Origin: Patiria miniata
Taxonomy: Eukaryota > Echinodermata > Asteroidea > Valvatida > Asterinidae
NCBI RefSeq assembly: GCF_015706575.1
Contig: NW_024037048.1
Location: 19,175,512-19,239,511, forward strand
Reading direction: 5' to 3'
Length of the DNA stretch: 64,000 nt
Numbering within the stretch: position 1 is the stretch's first letter; the number at the start of each line of letters is the position of its first letter. Made by a program: the position numbers and the translations under genes. Positions 10,539-21,464 of this stretch are shown here, one piece after another. Below the pieces are notes generated by a model. It was not told where the DNA came from, ran no database searches, and worked only from the letters and a program-made list of their open reading frames with translations.

Positions 10539-12540
10539 GGGTCATTCCATGTCAGACCAACGCACTTTTTTACCTCATGTCTTCCGATTTTAATAAAAAT
10601 CGCTGTGCTTGTAGGTCCTAATGAGCAATGAATACACACCAATTTTTAGCCCGATCCGACCTACCATGTGGTCAGGGCAGAAGCCACAAAAAATGGCATT
10701 TTTAGAGTAAAATACCACCCTTTTGGTATAAATATGTCAAAACTATGGCAATTTTCATCGAATATATGTGGATTTGGTATTAAAATAATGAGGATTGCAT
10801 GCTCAAAGCACTTCTTTTGTCAAAATTATATTTTGTGAAAAGTAGGTCATGTGACCTTTAATATGCTATCGTGACCTTTGACCAAATTTTTGTAATAATG
10901 TATCATTCCGAAAATCAACGAAATCAAAATAACTTGCTAGAGCATGTCTTCCTCTATCAGAATCTACTAAAAATCAGTTGGGGTCTTCAAAATTTACAAC
11001 TTTATGACTACTTTTGTACAGTTGGTAGGTTACAAATGAGTCAATTTATAGACTTTACATAAGAAATACACCAACACAACTTACTATTCTGTTTCTTAAG
11101 TTACTAAAATTAATCTAGATTTTTATGTATAAAGTACAAAGCCAGGAAAAACAAAATTCTACCTTCTGATTCCAAAGAAACTGTCTAATCAGAATATCTG
11201 GACTCGGAAGTGTGCTAACCACTAACAGTTACCAGGCCTTCACCCAGTACAGCGGACTCACGTCCAGGTGAAATTCATCTCAAAGAAACAAAATGCCAAG
11301 TCTGTGAGAGTCATTAAAGTTCAAGAAGCACAGTGATGAATGAGTAAAGGTAACTTTGATTGTAATATTAAGTATATCTTCAAGCAAACTTGAATCCTAG
11401 ACCCTGATTAGTCCATCTATAGCAACAACTGTGTGATTTTAATATTGCACAGCTATATTGCACCCCAGATATTAGAAATGTACGTGTACATATGTTGTGT
11501 TATTTCCTGCAGAACGGACCAAAACAGTACATGTATGCACGTACATATCATCTTCACCGCGTGTACGCATTTGATATCAAGTTTGCTTGAAGATAAATTG
11601 GTTATAAATCCCACTTGCGCTCGTGGAACACGGAATTATGTAGTGCATCGAGTGGCATATGGGTCACAGCAGCATTGCATTATTTCATGTTCCAAGCGCG
11701 CTCGTGGGATAACTAATTATCAGTGGCACCCAGGAGGGGGGGGGGGGGGGGGGGCTTGAACATACCCCCAACATTGTCAATTTGTTTGTTTGATTTTAGG
11801 CTAGTTTTTGTTGGTCCAATCTTTAACAGAAATTTGAACAAAAAAACGATTTATGACCCCCCCCCCACCAAAAGCCAAATCCTGGGTGCGCCACTGCTGA
11901 TAATCTACACTATGAGTCTGGTTAGACCTCATCAGCCCTCAGAATGAGAAATTCACAAACCAAGATATATTTTAGTAACTTTAGAAACAGAATAGTAAGT
12001 TGTGTTGGTGTATTTCTTATGTAAAGTCTATAAATTGACTCATTTGTAACCTACCAACTGTACAAAAATAGTCATAAAGTTGTAAATTTTGAAGACCCCA
12101 ACTGATGTTTAGTAGATTCTGATAGAGGAAGACATGCTCTAGCAAGTTATTTTGATTTCGTTGATTTTCGGAATGATACATTATTACAAAAAATGGGTCA
12201 AAGGTCACGATAGCATATTAAAGGTCATGTGACCTACTTTTCACAAAATATAATTTTGACAAAAGAAGTGCTTTGAGCATGCAATCCTCATTATTTTAAT
12301 ACCAAATTCACATATATTCGATGAAAATTGCCATAGTTTTGACATATTTATACCAAAAGGGTGGTATTTTACTCTAAAAATGCCATTTTTTGTGGCTTCT
12401 GCCCTGACCACATGGTAGGTCGGATCGGGCTAAAAATTGGTGTGTATTCATTGCTCATTAGGACCTACAAGCACAGCAATTATAATCAAAATCGGAAGAC
12501 ATGAGGTAAAAAAGTGCGTTGGTCTGACATGGAATGACCC
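10539..12540. mobile_element. Long-inverted-repeat element, 2002 bp, with 4-bp target duplication
   Basis: The ends are GGGTCATTCCATGTCAGACC and its exact complement. The inverted arms are about 570 bp (10539-11110 and 11969-12540) and differ by only a few bases. ACCA precedes the left end (10535-10538) and follows the right end (12541-12544); the uninterrupted MITE has a single site there, so ACCA is the target duplication. The mirrored 63-codon frames in the two arms are palindrome by-products. There is no transposase, so it is non-autonomous. A 4-bp duplication fits Sola-type elements among others, but the family is unproven. Confidence 0.85.
11721..11896. mobile_element. hAT-like MITE inside the long-inverted-repeat element
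   Basis: It begins CAGTGGCACCCAGGA and ends with the complement-type TCCTGGGTGCGCCACTG. It contains a long G run at the left and a C run near the right. The flanking 8-mers CTAATTAT and CTGATAAT agree at 6 of 8 positions, as expected of an aged 8-bp hAT duplication. It sits in the unique centre of the 10539-12540 element. Confidence 0.6.
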
Positions 12541-12919
12541 ACCATCATTTTTGCAATGGATGACTTCATTGAGATGATATGAAGAAAAAGCAGCATCAGG
12601 TTGCAACATTCTTTCCCAATATTGTACATGAAAAAAAATATAGTATTGACAATGTGATAGATTGCCTTTGAGAAAGATTCTGTTGGATTGAAATTTCTGA
12701 AACTGACTTGGGACATGGACGACAAGATTGACTTTCAAGGATTTGTGCGGACTCGGGACTTGAATACAACCTGGGCCCAATTGCATGGCGCTGCTTAACA
12801 GTTACCAGAAAAGTTGTGCTCATATTACTACAGCAGAACTGTACCATCCTTAAGCACTCATGGCGTGGATGTGCTAACGGTTCAGCACGCATTGAGATCT
12901 ACATGTACATTGTTACGTC

Positions 12920-13165
12920 AAAAGCTAAGCAAATTGTTCCTCTGAGGTATTAGCGTCCCTTTTGCTGTGTTTACTGCTTATGATAAGTTAAGCAAATTGT
13001 TTCTCTAAGGTATTAGCGTCCCTATTGCTGTGTTTACTGCTTACGGTAATTTAAGAAAATTGTTCCTCTGAGGTATTAGCGTCCCTATTGCTGTGTTTAC
13101 TGCTTACGGTAAGTTAAGCAAATTGTTTCTCTGAGGTATTAGCATGCCTTTTGTTTACTGCTTAC
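12920..13165. repeat. About 61-bp tandem repeat, 4 copies
   Basis: The unit contains AAGCAAATTGTTCCTCTGAG then GTATTAGCGTCCCTATTGCT then TGTTTACTGCTTACGGTAAG. The last copy is diverged. Confidence 0.9.
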
Positions 13166-13539
13166 AGTCTCAGTAATATAGACGGAGAGGCTCTGCTGGC
13201 AGAAATTGTGTGCTAAGCAGCGCTATGAAATTGGGCTCGGTTCAAATCACTTATTTTCAATTTGTTTCCTGCCTTCTGGACCTTACACCCTAATTACCTG
13301 ACAAACGTGCTCTGAAAACTTGTACATGTATATTTATATCAATATAAACCATTAATTAGTATAATTACATTACGTACAGATGACTACCCCCCTCCTTGAA
13401 TAACCATTCCTGGCCCATTCTCATGCCGTTGGGTTGTCTCTAAACATGCCCCAGAAACTCCAAGAAAACAAACTTGCAGAGTTGTCCTACATGTAAGCAA
13501 CATTTGTGACGTGAACATTCATAATTATGATGAACATTT

Positions 13540-13975
13540 CAATGCTGCCTGACTGACTGTCTGACCGAGTCACTGAGTATTAACTGATCGAGTCAGTCAC
13601 TATTATCACTGACTGACCGAGTCACTGACCGAATCACTGACTGCGCGATGAGTCACTGACCAAGACACTGAGTTGATGACAGCCACTGAGTCGCTCAATG
13701 AGTCACTGAGTGATTCCTTAACCGAGTCGCTGACCGAATCAATGACTGAGTCACTGACTGAATCACTGAGTCGCTGATCGAGTCACTGAGTCGCTCACTG
13801 AGTCACTGACTGAGTCACTGACCGAATCTGACTGAATCATGGAGTCGCTGATCGAGTCACTGAGTTGTTGACTGAGTCACTGACTGAGTCACTGACTGAA
13901 TCACGGAGTCGCTGATCGAGTCACTGAGTTGTTGACTGAGTCACTGACCAAGTCACTGACTGAGTCACAGAGTCC
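13540..13975. repeat. GAGTCACTGACT-type minisatellite
   Basis: About 430 bp made of 8-12-bp variants of TGAGTCACTGAC, with higher-order units such as AATCACTGAGTCGCTGATCG. Unit order is irregular. Confidence 0.92.
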
Positions 13976-14233
13976 AGCTTAACTAGGCAAGCCTACTTTG
14001 TTTATGCCATGAGAGACTAGCCTCTCTCCAGAACTGTTGTTTTCTCCTGCATAACCACCTTGCCAAAGCTAAATAGAGAAATATTCCAAGGCAAATTTCC
14101 CAACGTGACGAACAATTAAATCACTCTTAAATTAATCAACAGTACCATTCCATTATTTCAAAATCCCTTTGCGAAGCAGGGTTTTTTGGAATGTACAAAT
14201 TTAAACAATCTCAAGACTAGGATAGGGACCACC

Positions 14234-14348
14234 TCAGGAAACTGGTACCCTGTTGTCCTTGGCCCACTTCTTCATGACACGGATGATGTATTCCACCTGC
14301 GGGTTACCGGTGTTGCGCAAGATTTGGAGGATGTCTCGCAGTGTTTCT
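14234..14348 (-). pseudogene. IFT56 last exon
   Basis: An acceptor CTACAG precedes A|GAA ACA CTG; the open frame reads ETLRDILQILRNTGNPQVEY then IIRVMKKWAKDNRVPVS and a TGA at 14234-14236. This matches the invariant IFT56 C-terminus, including the MKKWAKENRV-type tail. The split codon AG|A fits the donor of the preceding exon (CCAAG|GTGGGT), so the junction is preserved. This exon is intact. Confidence 0.88.
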
Positions 14349-14469
14349 CTGTAGAGGAAAAAAATGACAAAAATCTAGTGGCTTGAACTTCACTGGGTTT
14401 TGTGCACATGAAAATGAAAGCTATTAACAAGATGGACTTTGCGTCGAGGCGATGTCAATCAATATTAGG

Positions 14470-14772
14470 ATTTGCCCTTCACCGATGTATAAACACTGTA
14501 TACTCAGTGTGTTACCTCCCGAGTGAAAGTTGAAAAATAATCACTTGGGTGGGATTCGAACCCACGACTCGACCATGGAGCTTACGGGGTTGGTTGGCTG
14601 GCTAGGCAACCAATTCTGTAAGCTTGATGGTCCAGTGGTTAAGACGTCTGCACTAACAAGCAGGAGGTCATGGGTTCGAGTCCCAACCGAGTAATTTTTT
14701 CAACTTTAACTCGGGAGGTAACGCACTGAGTATACAGTGTTTATACGTCAGTGAAGGGCAAAACCTAATAGT
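14470..14772. mobile_element. tRNA-like foldback SINE of about 300 bp
   Basis: The arms 14470-14585 and 14655-14770 are inverted copies, each ending in a B-box block (GGTTCGAGTCC type: minus strand at about 14555, plus strand at about 14676). The plus-strand arm also has an A-box-like TGGTCCAGTGGTTAAGACG. It lies in the intron just upstream (right) of the IFT56 last exon. Confidence 0.65.
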
Positions 14773-15044
14773 GAAAATGAAAGCTGTTTATAGAATTTAG
14801 GGGGAAAAAGGAAAAATCCATAAAGATCAATGAATTTGAACTAGAGGGCTAAGAAGTTGCAAAGTATTCATGAAAATTTGTAATAAAAAGCCGTATCCTC
14901 TCTGAGTGATCCCCGCTTGATATTTGCCAGGTCTGCATCGTGACTTTGGGCGTGATCCCTGGCTGCATGGCATATGCGGGTTGAGGGCTTCTGACTAGCG
15001 CCCCTTTGACAGAGACATTGACAATTAGGGAACCGCCAACATTG

Positions 15045-15190
15045 GGCTGGATAGCTCAGTTGGTAGAGCACCGGAGTGATATACTAATTGAGATGTAATT
15101 GGTCAGTACGCACTGTTTGATCGATGTACTGTGGTCACCTGACCAAAGGTTGAGATGTAATTGGTCAGTGTGCACTGCTGATTGACAGAG
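15045..15190 (+). repeat. tRNA-like head and diverged repeat
   Basis: TGGATAGCTCAGTTGGTAGA plus GCACCGGAGTG is a clear tRNA 5' half (D-arm/A box) without a matching T-arm. It is followed by two copies of a motif around GAGATGTAATTGGTCAGT. Related sequence occurs at 40625-40690. It is probably the 5' piece of a tRNA-derived SINE and not a functional tRNA gene. Confidence 0.5.
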
Positions 15191-15201
15191 ATGACACCCA
15201 C

Positions 15202-15330
15202 CTTGGTTCATGGCCAGCTATGATCTGCTGGAATACGCCCACGCACGCCCCTCGCTTGCCTTCCCAGTATGCAGGATTGGTGTCCAATCTTTACATCGGA
15301 AGCCTTAGCTGCATAGTAAAACTGGCCCAT
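15202..15330 (-). pseudogene. IFT56 exon QMGQFYY..AGHEPR, frameshifted
   Basis: From the acceptor side the frame reads MGQFYYAAKASDV; after a short deletion the next frame reads [20 protein letters not shown] then IIAGHEPR, up to the donor AG|GTGGGT. Both halves match IFT56, where a segment like LERL lies between them. The missing bases put the halves out of frame, so this exon cannot be read through normally unless the assembly is wrong here. Confidence 0.85.
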
Positions 15331-15701
15331 CTGCTGATAGAAAAGTTGGAATATGAAAATTGAGAAGAGACCGTGACAATTATTTGAGGTCGAGCAAAAA
15401 AATCAGCAGTTCGAACCAAAAGCCTGAAGTTTTCTATCATATCCCCACCGTGTTGACAAAGTGATGAATTTTTATAAGATGTTAAAGTGATGAATTTGTC
15501 CAAAATCAATATTTGAAGCAGTTTGGGATTTTTGGCTATTCTAATATTTTATGATGCCCTCTACATGTTTATCAAAGTTTGCAACACAAAAGTGCATACT
15601 TCATTATTCAAGGTGGTTCAAAGTGGTAAATGTGCAATGAATCAGTTTTTTCCCCCCGATTTGACAGAGATTCGTCACTTATTCTCGTTTATTCTACACG
15701 T

Positions 15702-15908
15702 GGAAACAATGTTGCAACCTGACGCAACATTTGTCTTCACACGTCATCTCAATAAAGATCAGTCATTGCAGAAATGTTTCACAAACATGAATCTGGGACT
15801 GAGAAACACTTCCAATTTGGTTCAGAAATACTTGGAAAGTTTTCTTGACTCTCCATCGACTTTGTACACAACTGCTGAAGTAGTGTCTGGATACTGCATT
15901 CTTTTCTA
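15702..15908 (-). mobile_element. MITE 'GTTGCAACC', reverse orientation
   Basis: Inverse of the 4599-4798 copy. It begins GGAAACAATGTTGCAACCTG and ends near TGCATTCTTTTC. A 152-codon open frame (15523-15981) runs across it, but has no family resemblance and is most likely chance. Confidence 0.65.
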
Positions 15909-16084
15909 CACTTGCGTTATATTTAGATTTATGTCTCCTCTACGATTTGCGTTTGGACGAAGTGACAAATCTGTTTCGTGAAATCGGCTGCAGGTTGAGA
16001 TTGAGTGACTGGATACTAATTTGGGGCTAATGCCAAAATCTTGACCAAACATACAACGGACAAAATTAGGGGATGATGTTTTAC

Positions 16085-16191
16085 CTTGTAGCCGTCGTTG
16101 GCAATGAGCTACAGCAGGCTGAACGATTCGCCAGACGTCTCCACCTTAAGGTACAACTCCCAGGCTAGTCTGGCCTTACAATTCATGATGT
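16085..16191 (-). pseudogene. IFT56 exon with in-frame stop
   Basis: Acceptor GTTCAG, then the frame YIMNCKARLAWELYLKVETS, GESFSLL, stop, LIANDGYK and donor GTAAAA. IFT56 proteins read SFSLLQLIAND here, so the TAG at 16109-16111 is a CAG-to-TAG change. Otherwise the exon is well preserved and both splice sites are consensus. The change could be a recent lesion, a polymorphism or an assembly error. Confidence 0.88.
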
Positions 16192-17212
16192 CTGAACAAC
16201 GAAAACAACACAAAGAAAGGTTATAAATACATAGGATACTACTGTCAGAAAACACATTGGGGTCCACAAAAGATGTTCGGTTCAGTGGATGCTCGTTTCA
16301 GCAATTTTCGGCCAGCAATGCTCAGTGTAACTGTGTACAATATTTGGGAGCCAAGAGGGATGTTCAATGTAGCAAATTTCTGTCGTACAATCTGCTTAAA
16401 ATGTGACAGAACAAATCCAACATGGCAAATGTACGACTAAGATGTGACGTTTACACGTTTAAACGAAAAAACTTCTCAATCCGTTTACAAATTTCTCAAA
16501 ACATGTAAACAAAACCAGAATTATAGAAAAGGGAGTTCTGTTCACGCGATCTTCCTTGGAGATAACCACACATAGCACAAATAATTAACACAGATTTAAA
16601 ACCTACTTAATTTACTAAACCTTAGAAGCATAGCACAAATAATTAACGTTGTTTTCAAATCCTCCTTAATTTACAAAACCTTAGAAGCACCGTAGTACTT
16701 GATTACATTTGGGGAACACGTAGTTACATTTTTACTTTATCAACGACTGCCTGCTATTTACTATGTCAACCATTGTTGATTTATCATGTCAATCACGCCG
16801 GTCTGCAGATCAGACATAATGGGTAGGCAAAAGCCACTGTCAATGGCTAAACGTTTAAAACAGTTCTGAAAATATTTGCTTAATGTTTACAAAATGAAAC
16901 GCAAAGTCACATCCTTAATATACGATCAGGGCGATGATTGCATGCTGGTTATGTCATTGTAAGAGACCCTTCAGTCTACCTCACACATGGGCAACATGTG
17001 CATCTCCTTAATGCCACTCTGGATTTTCTAGCAGTACATGAAATGCATGCACGCGACGTGTCGTGACTTTAGTTGGACATTTGGTTGTGCAGTCACAATT
17101 GTGAGTGGTCAATACATTATGAGTTGAGGCTTAACAGGTGGATTCATTCCCATAATTAGCAACTTTGAAGTTGGAAGAGGAAACGTCATTCACAATTGAC
17201 GGTAATACTCAC

Positions 17213-17279
17213 AGCATCTTGCCAACCAGAGACACGTGTAGTCATTCTTGATCTTCTCACTCTGAATGAGCACAAAAAT
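17213..17279 (-). pseudogene. IFT56 exon IFVLIQSEK, copy A (67 bp)
   Basis: Acceptor TTTCCAG, frame IFVLIQSEKIKNDYTCLWLA then RC, donor T|GTGAGT. It is 67 bp, phase 0 to 1, and its split codon TGC T|AC joins correctly to the YIMN exon at 16085-16191. This copy is intact. Confidence 0.87.
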
Positions 17280-17858
17280 CTGGAAAACAAGAGAAACGAA
17301 ACCCACTCCAATTAAATCATGGTAAAACCAAGTGTTCCCACCAAAACAGTGGTCTAGGAGGCACAGAGAGATCCCCATCCGGGTTTTAGACTTGGTTTTT
17401 TTTATGCCTATTTGCCCTGAACAAGGCTAAAAGCCACTCCAGATATACAGGGCCACAAGTCGGGGCAAAGCAGCTAAATCAACCACACCATCTCTGCCCT
17501 CATAGGCACCCACTTATAAGCCATCAGTGTGGGGGTTTGGTCAGTATCAAATGAGGGCAATAATGCTCATTGTGATTTTTGGCAAGGTATATGCACCCCT
17601 CTAGTCGGAAAATATTTGACAGCATTGCAGCGGTGGCAGCTTTATGGGTGATATCACTTTTTTCTTTGTTAAATGGCAGCCAAAACATGCTTGTTACAAC
17701 ATACAATTTATCCGGTTCAAGCATATTGACGGCAATTTTGAAAACACAAATCAAAAGTGATAACACTGCCACCACTCACACTGCAAAGCTATCACACATT
17801 CTCCAACTCTAGATGTGCCTTTCAAAAAATCGCTATGAGCATTGCTCTTTTCGATCGT

Positions 17859-18053
17859 CTGGTACCGGTGGCCCATTTTTTGGACCAAAGCTGATAGCCC
17901 ATTACTCCTGGGTGGGGAGAAGCAATGAGTGACAAAGTGCCTTGCCCAAGGGCACACGCACCATGACCCCAGGCTGGACTCGAACCCACAACCTGCAGCT
18001 TTATCCGCAGACCACGAATCCAACGCCCTTAACCACGAGGCCACAGCACTCCA
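17859..18053 (-). mobile_element. tRNA-derived SINE, block A
   Basis: On the minus strand it starts GGAGTGCTGTGGCCTCGTGG (A-box-like GTGGTTAAGGGCG) and has a B box GGTTCGAGTCC, followed by a body containing GTGCCCTTGGGCAAGGCACT. The open frames on both strands come from this SINE. It recurs at the same place in blocks B, C and D, so it inserted before the block duplication. Confidence 0.8.
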
Positions 18054-18491
18054 CACTCCTCTTGAATCAGGACAGATCATAGGTTGGAGGGAAATAAGCA
18101 CCAGGCAAGGAATTCCAAAGAGATGCAGCACGTGGGAAAATAAGCTATTGCAATATCTTTTTGTTCTACATCTAGGTATGGCAACAGTATATGGATGAGA
18201 ACAGAAAGTCGGGCTTCTCTCTCAAACAGGGCCGACCATCGGTGGAAATTGATACAAAATTCCACTTTTCTTGGAAATGACAGCACACCAGGTGCCGTGA
18301 TTTCACAGGATGCTTGAGACTATTACTCCCTAACAGTCAGGTATTTCATAATAACTTGGCAGTTTTGGTTTTTGATGTTTGCAAATGAAAGGCACCATGA
18401 CTAGTTCAGGCACCATGACGAGTCACTGCGCCATGACTGGCCAACTATTGAGGGCGCAACAACAAAAATTGGGTCCGGGAGTCCAACCTAC

Positions 18492-18575
18492 CTCCTCTGC
18501 TTCCTTGTAGTTGCCTGCTGTGGCTTTGGCCTGCGCATAGTTGTAGTTGAACCTATCGTCGTTGTAGAAGTAACT
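18492..18575 (-). pseudogene. IFT56 exon SYFYNDD, copy A (84 bp)
   Basis: Acceptor TTTCTAG, 28 codons SYFYNDDRFNYNYAQAKATA then GNYKEAEE, donor GAG|GTAGGT. Phase 0 to 0. It matches the IFT56 SYFYNDDxFNxNYAQAKAATGN segment. Intact. Confidence 0.87.
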
Positions 18576-19395
18576 CTAGAAACGTAAACACACACACTTT
18601 TTTAGTGTTAACCTGGAATTTTCCAAGATTTATGCAAGTACCGCTGCGTTAGGGAACACTCAGCTGATTTTTGGCCCAATTTCCGGACGCCACCGTTTAT
18701 AAATTTTGCTCAAAATTGTATGACAGTGAAATTGTTTACAGAAGTTAAAATGGCAAACACTACTGAAAAAGTACCAGTAATAACTGAATGAATTTGAAGT
18801 TTATCAACAAAGGAGAAACGTCGCAGTGCGCCACGTTAGGGAACACCACTATATGTGTGCATTGATACTGGGTTCTTAATTGGGGTAGGTGCGGTCAACT
18901 AAAAACAATAGGCCCTGGCCCTGCTGACTATATGACTATACAATCATGGAGCTATAAAAAGAGGTCTTACCCAACAATGTATGCAAAGCATTCAAAAATA
19001 CTCCAGAAAGACACCCATACCTCAGACGTCACTGACCAACAAAGACTAGGAAATGTCCTTTGACACGTTTTCTCAGTAGGCATGCCATGGTAGCAACTTT
19101 TCCCTGCTAAATCCAACATTTTTGGACATATTATCCCTTTTAATGGTGATATAGGTCACTGCAGGGAAAAATTAGTGATGTCCAGATAAATGGGAATCTT
19201 TCCAGTACGCCGAAAAGAGGTTGAATTTTGAGAAATAAATAGTCCAGACTTACCTGACGTACAGGCCTATATAGCCTATCGCTACATTATCTGCTGCATT
19301 AATGTTGATCGATAACCAAACAACAGGTGGCGCTCTTTACAATTAATGATGTCAGGTACGGTACAATCTCATTCAAGTGATGTTGAGCGGTACGC

Positions 19396-19411
19396 GTTGC
19401 CATGGTGATAC
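19396..19411. promoter_or_regulatory. RFX X-box-like motif, block A
   Basis: GTTGCCATGGTGATAC has a perfect left half (GTTGCC AT) of the RFX X-box and an imperfect right half. RFX factors drive ciliary genes, and IFT56 is ciliary. A possible splice donor (minus strand, GTCAG|GTAAGT at about 19254) lies just downstream, as expected of a promoter with a non-coding first exon. Repeated at 24442-24457 and 31033-31048. Confidence 0.35.
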
Positions 19412-19839
19412 GTCATCAGTGTGCTCTGCATCCTGTATGTGCTCCACAGTTGACATCCTTGGTAGAACCTTCAAACTCTGTCAACTTCAAGATACAAAGG
19501 AAAACAAGTTACTTTAACATCTTTACCTTCTAATTCATAAGGTTAAGTTCAAATATTGTTTTCATCTGCTATTTTTGGAAAGGGCATTGTTTGAAGAATT
19601 GGGTTGACAATAATTACTGTGAAATATAAGAACAATTTCCCAAAAAACTGACAAATTTACAAAAGATAAAAATGGGGCCTGTAGGGCCTGACCATACTTC
19701 CTGAACTTAGTTTAAAACCCTTACACTTACAGTTCTGGAAGAATGACTATACAATCATGGAGCTACAAAAAGAAAGTCTAACAATGTATGCAATTAAAGC
19801 ATTAATAACCCCCTAGGCCCTTTTTGCTTAGAACCATCC

Positions 19840-20462
19840 TCAATCCTCCAAAAGTTTGCAACTCCACCTAAATTTTTCAAAATTGTTAGACAGTCCTGCC
19901 TCAAAATGCATTCATCCTCAATCCTCCAGAATCCTCCTCATCCCAAAATTTTGCACTCGTGTTTAAATGAAGGATAATCAACGCCAAATCCTCCAAAATC
20001 ATCAGACAGTCCTGCCTTCAAAATGCATTCATCCTTAATCCTCCAAATCCTCATGAACTTCAATCACCATTCATCCTCAATCCTCTAGAATCCTCATGCG
20101 CTTCAATCACCATTCATCCTCAATCTTCCAAAATCCTCTTGTGCTTCAATCACCATTCATCCTCAATCCTCCAGAATCCTCATTTGATTCAATCACCAAT
20201 CATCCTCAATCCTCCAGAATCCTCATTTGATTCAATCACCAATCATCCTCAATCCTCCAAATCCTCATTTGATTCAATCACCAATCATCCTCAATCTTCC
20301 AAAATCCTCATGTGCTTCAATCACCATCATCCTCAATCCTCCAGAATCCTCATTTGATTCAATCACAATGATTGATTTGATTTGATTTGATTCATCCTCA
20401 ATCCTCCAGAATCCTCATTTGATTCAATCACCATTCATCCTCAATCCTCCAAAATCCTCATT
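19840..20462. repeat. 43-bp minisatellite after block A
   Basis: Units of CATTCATCCTCAATCCTCCA then GAATCCTCATTTGATTCAAT then CAC, with variants (CTTGTGCTTC for CATTTGATTC). A period of 43 is not a multiple of 3, so the 72-codon frames inside are fortuitous. Confidence 0.93.
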
Positions 20463-21397
20463 AATATAAATACATAGGATACTGCTGTAAGAAAACACAT
20501 TGGGGTCCACAAAAGATGGTTCGGTTCAGTGGATGCTCGTTTCAGCAATTTTCGGCCAGCAATGCTCAGTGTAACTGTGTACAATATTTGGGAGCCAAGA
20601 GGGATGTTCAATGTAGCAAATTTCTGTCGTACAATCTGCTTAAAATGTGATAGAACAAATCCAACATGGCAAATGTACGACTAAGATGTGATGTTTACAC
20701 GTTTAAACGTAAAAACTTCTAAATCCGCTTACAAATTTTTCAAAACATTTAAACTAAACCCAAATTATACAAACGGGACCTCCGTTCACGCGATCTTCCT
20801 TGGAGATAACCACACATAGCACAAATAATTAACACAGATTTAAAACCTACTTAATTTACTAAACCTTAGAAGCACCGTAGTACTTGATTACATTTGGGGA
20901 ACACGTAGTTACATTTTTACTTTATCAACGACTGCCTGCTATTTACTATGTCAACCATTGTTGATTTATCATGTCAATCACGCCGGTCTGCAGATCAGAC
21001 ATAATGGGTAGGCAAAAGCCACTGTCAATGGCTAAACGTTTAAAACGGTTCTTAAAATATTTGCTTTACATTTACACAATGAAACGCAAAGTCACATCCT
21101 TAATATACAATCAGGGCGATGATTGCATGCTGGTTATGTCATTGTTAGAGACCCTTCAGTCTACCTCACACATGGGCAACATGTGCATCTCCCTAATGCC
21201 ACTCTGGATTTTCCAGCAGTACATGAAATGCATGCACGCGACGTGTCGTGACTTTAGTTGGACATTTGGTTGTGCAGTCACAATTGTGAGTGGTCAATAC
21301 ATTATGAGTTGAGGCTTAACAGGTGGATTCATTCCCATCATTAGCAACTTGGAAGTTGGAAGAGGAAACGTCATTCACAATTGACGGTAATACTCAC

Positions 21398-21464
21398 AGC
21401 ATCTTGCCAACCAGAGACACGTGTAGTCATTCTTGATCTTCTCACTCTGAATGAGCACAAAAAT
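21398..21464 (-). pseudogene. IFT56 exon IFVLIQSEK, copy B (67 bp)
   Basis: Same splice sites, length and translation as copy A; intact. Confidence 0.87.

Larger units (their letters stand above)
10436..12616. mobile_element. MITE 'GTTGCAACC' interrupted by a 2.0-kb insertion
   Basis: The left end GGAAAAGAATGTTGCAACC is at 10436 and the matching inverted end finishes at 12616. The interior matches the uninterrupted copy at 4599-4798, but it is split by the element at 10539-12540. Outside the TIRs an ACAATATTGG motif on the left is mirrored on the right, so this copy's palindrome may extend about 10 bp further. Confidence 0.8.
16215..19850. repeat. IFT56 tandem block A
   Basis: The first of four related blocks, opening at ATAAATACATAGGATACT and ending where the 43-bp minisatellite begins. 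Compared with blocks B and D it lacks about 820 bp between the SYF exon and TTTTTTAGTGTTAACCTGGA (18590), and it has an extra copy of a 50-bp stretch near 16560-16690. It is clearly more diverged than B and C are from each other. Confidence 0.9.

Noticed and set aside
10871-12208. Two nearly identical 63-codon frames (NNLLEHVFLYQNLL) on opposite strands
   Set aside because: They are the same sequence in the two arms of the long-inverted-repeat element; no transposase motif, and no extension across the arms.
13540-13975. CRISPR-like array
   Set aside because: Continuous short tandem repeats without unique spacers, in a eukaryotic context.
15523-15981. 152-codon plus-strand frame
   Set aside because: Runs through a reverse-oriented MITE and has no recognisable domain; length is compatible with chance in AT-rich DNA of this amount.
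17751-18131. Minus-strand 126-codon frame with SNPQP-type shadow on the other strand, present in four blocks
   Set aside because: It coincides with the tRNA-derived SINE; frames on both strands come from the SINE body.
19261-19280. TATA box (CCTATATAGCC) beside the IFT56-block X-box
   Set aside because: A start 30 nt downstream would fall past the nearby donor, so the geometry does not support it as a TATA box for that exon.
20971-21312. A 113-codon plus-strand frame identical in blocks B and C (second copy 25846-26187)
   Set aside because: The block A equivalent near 16793 has several stops, the composition is not protein-like, and identity is explained by the recent B/C duplication. It lies in an intron, antisense to the IFT56 exons.
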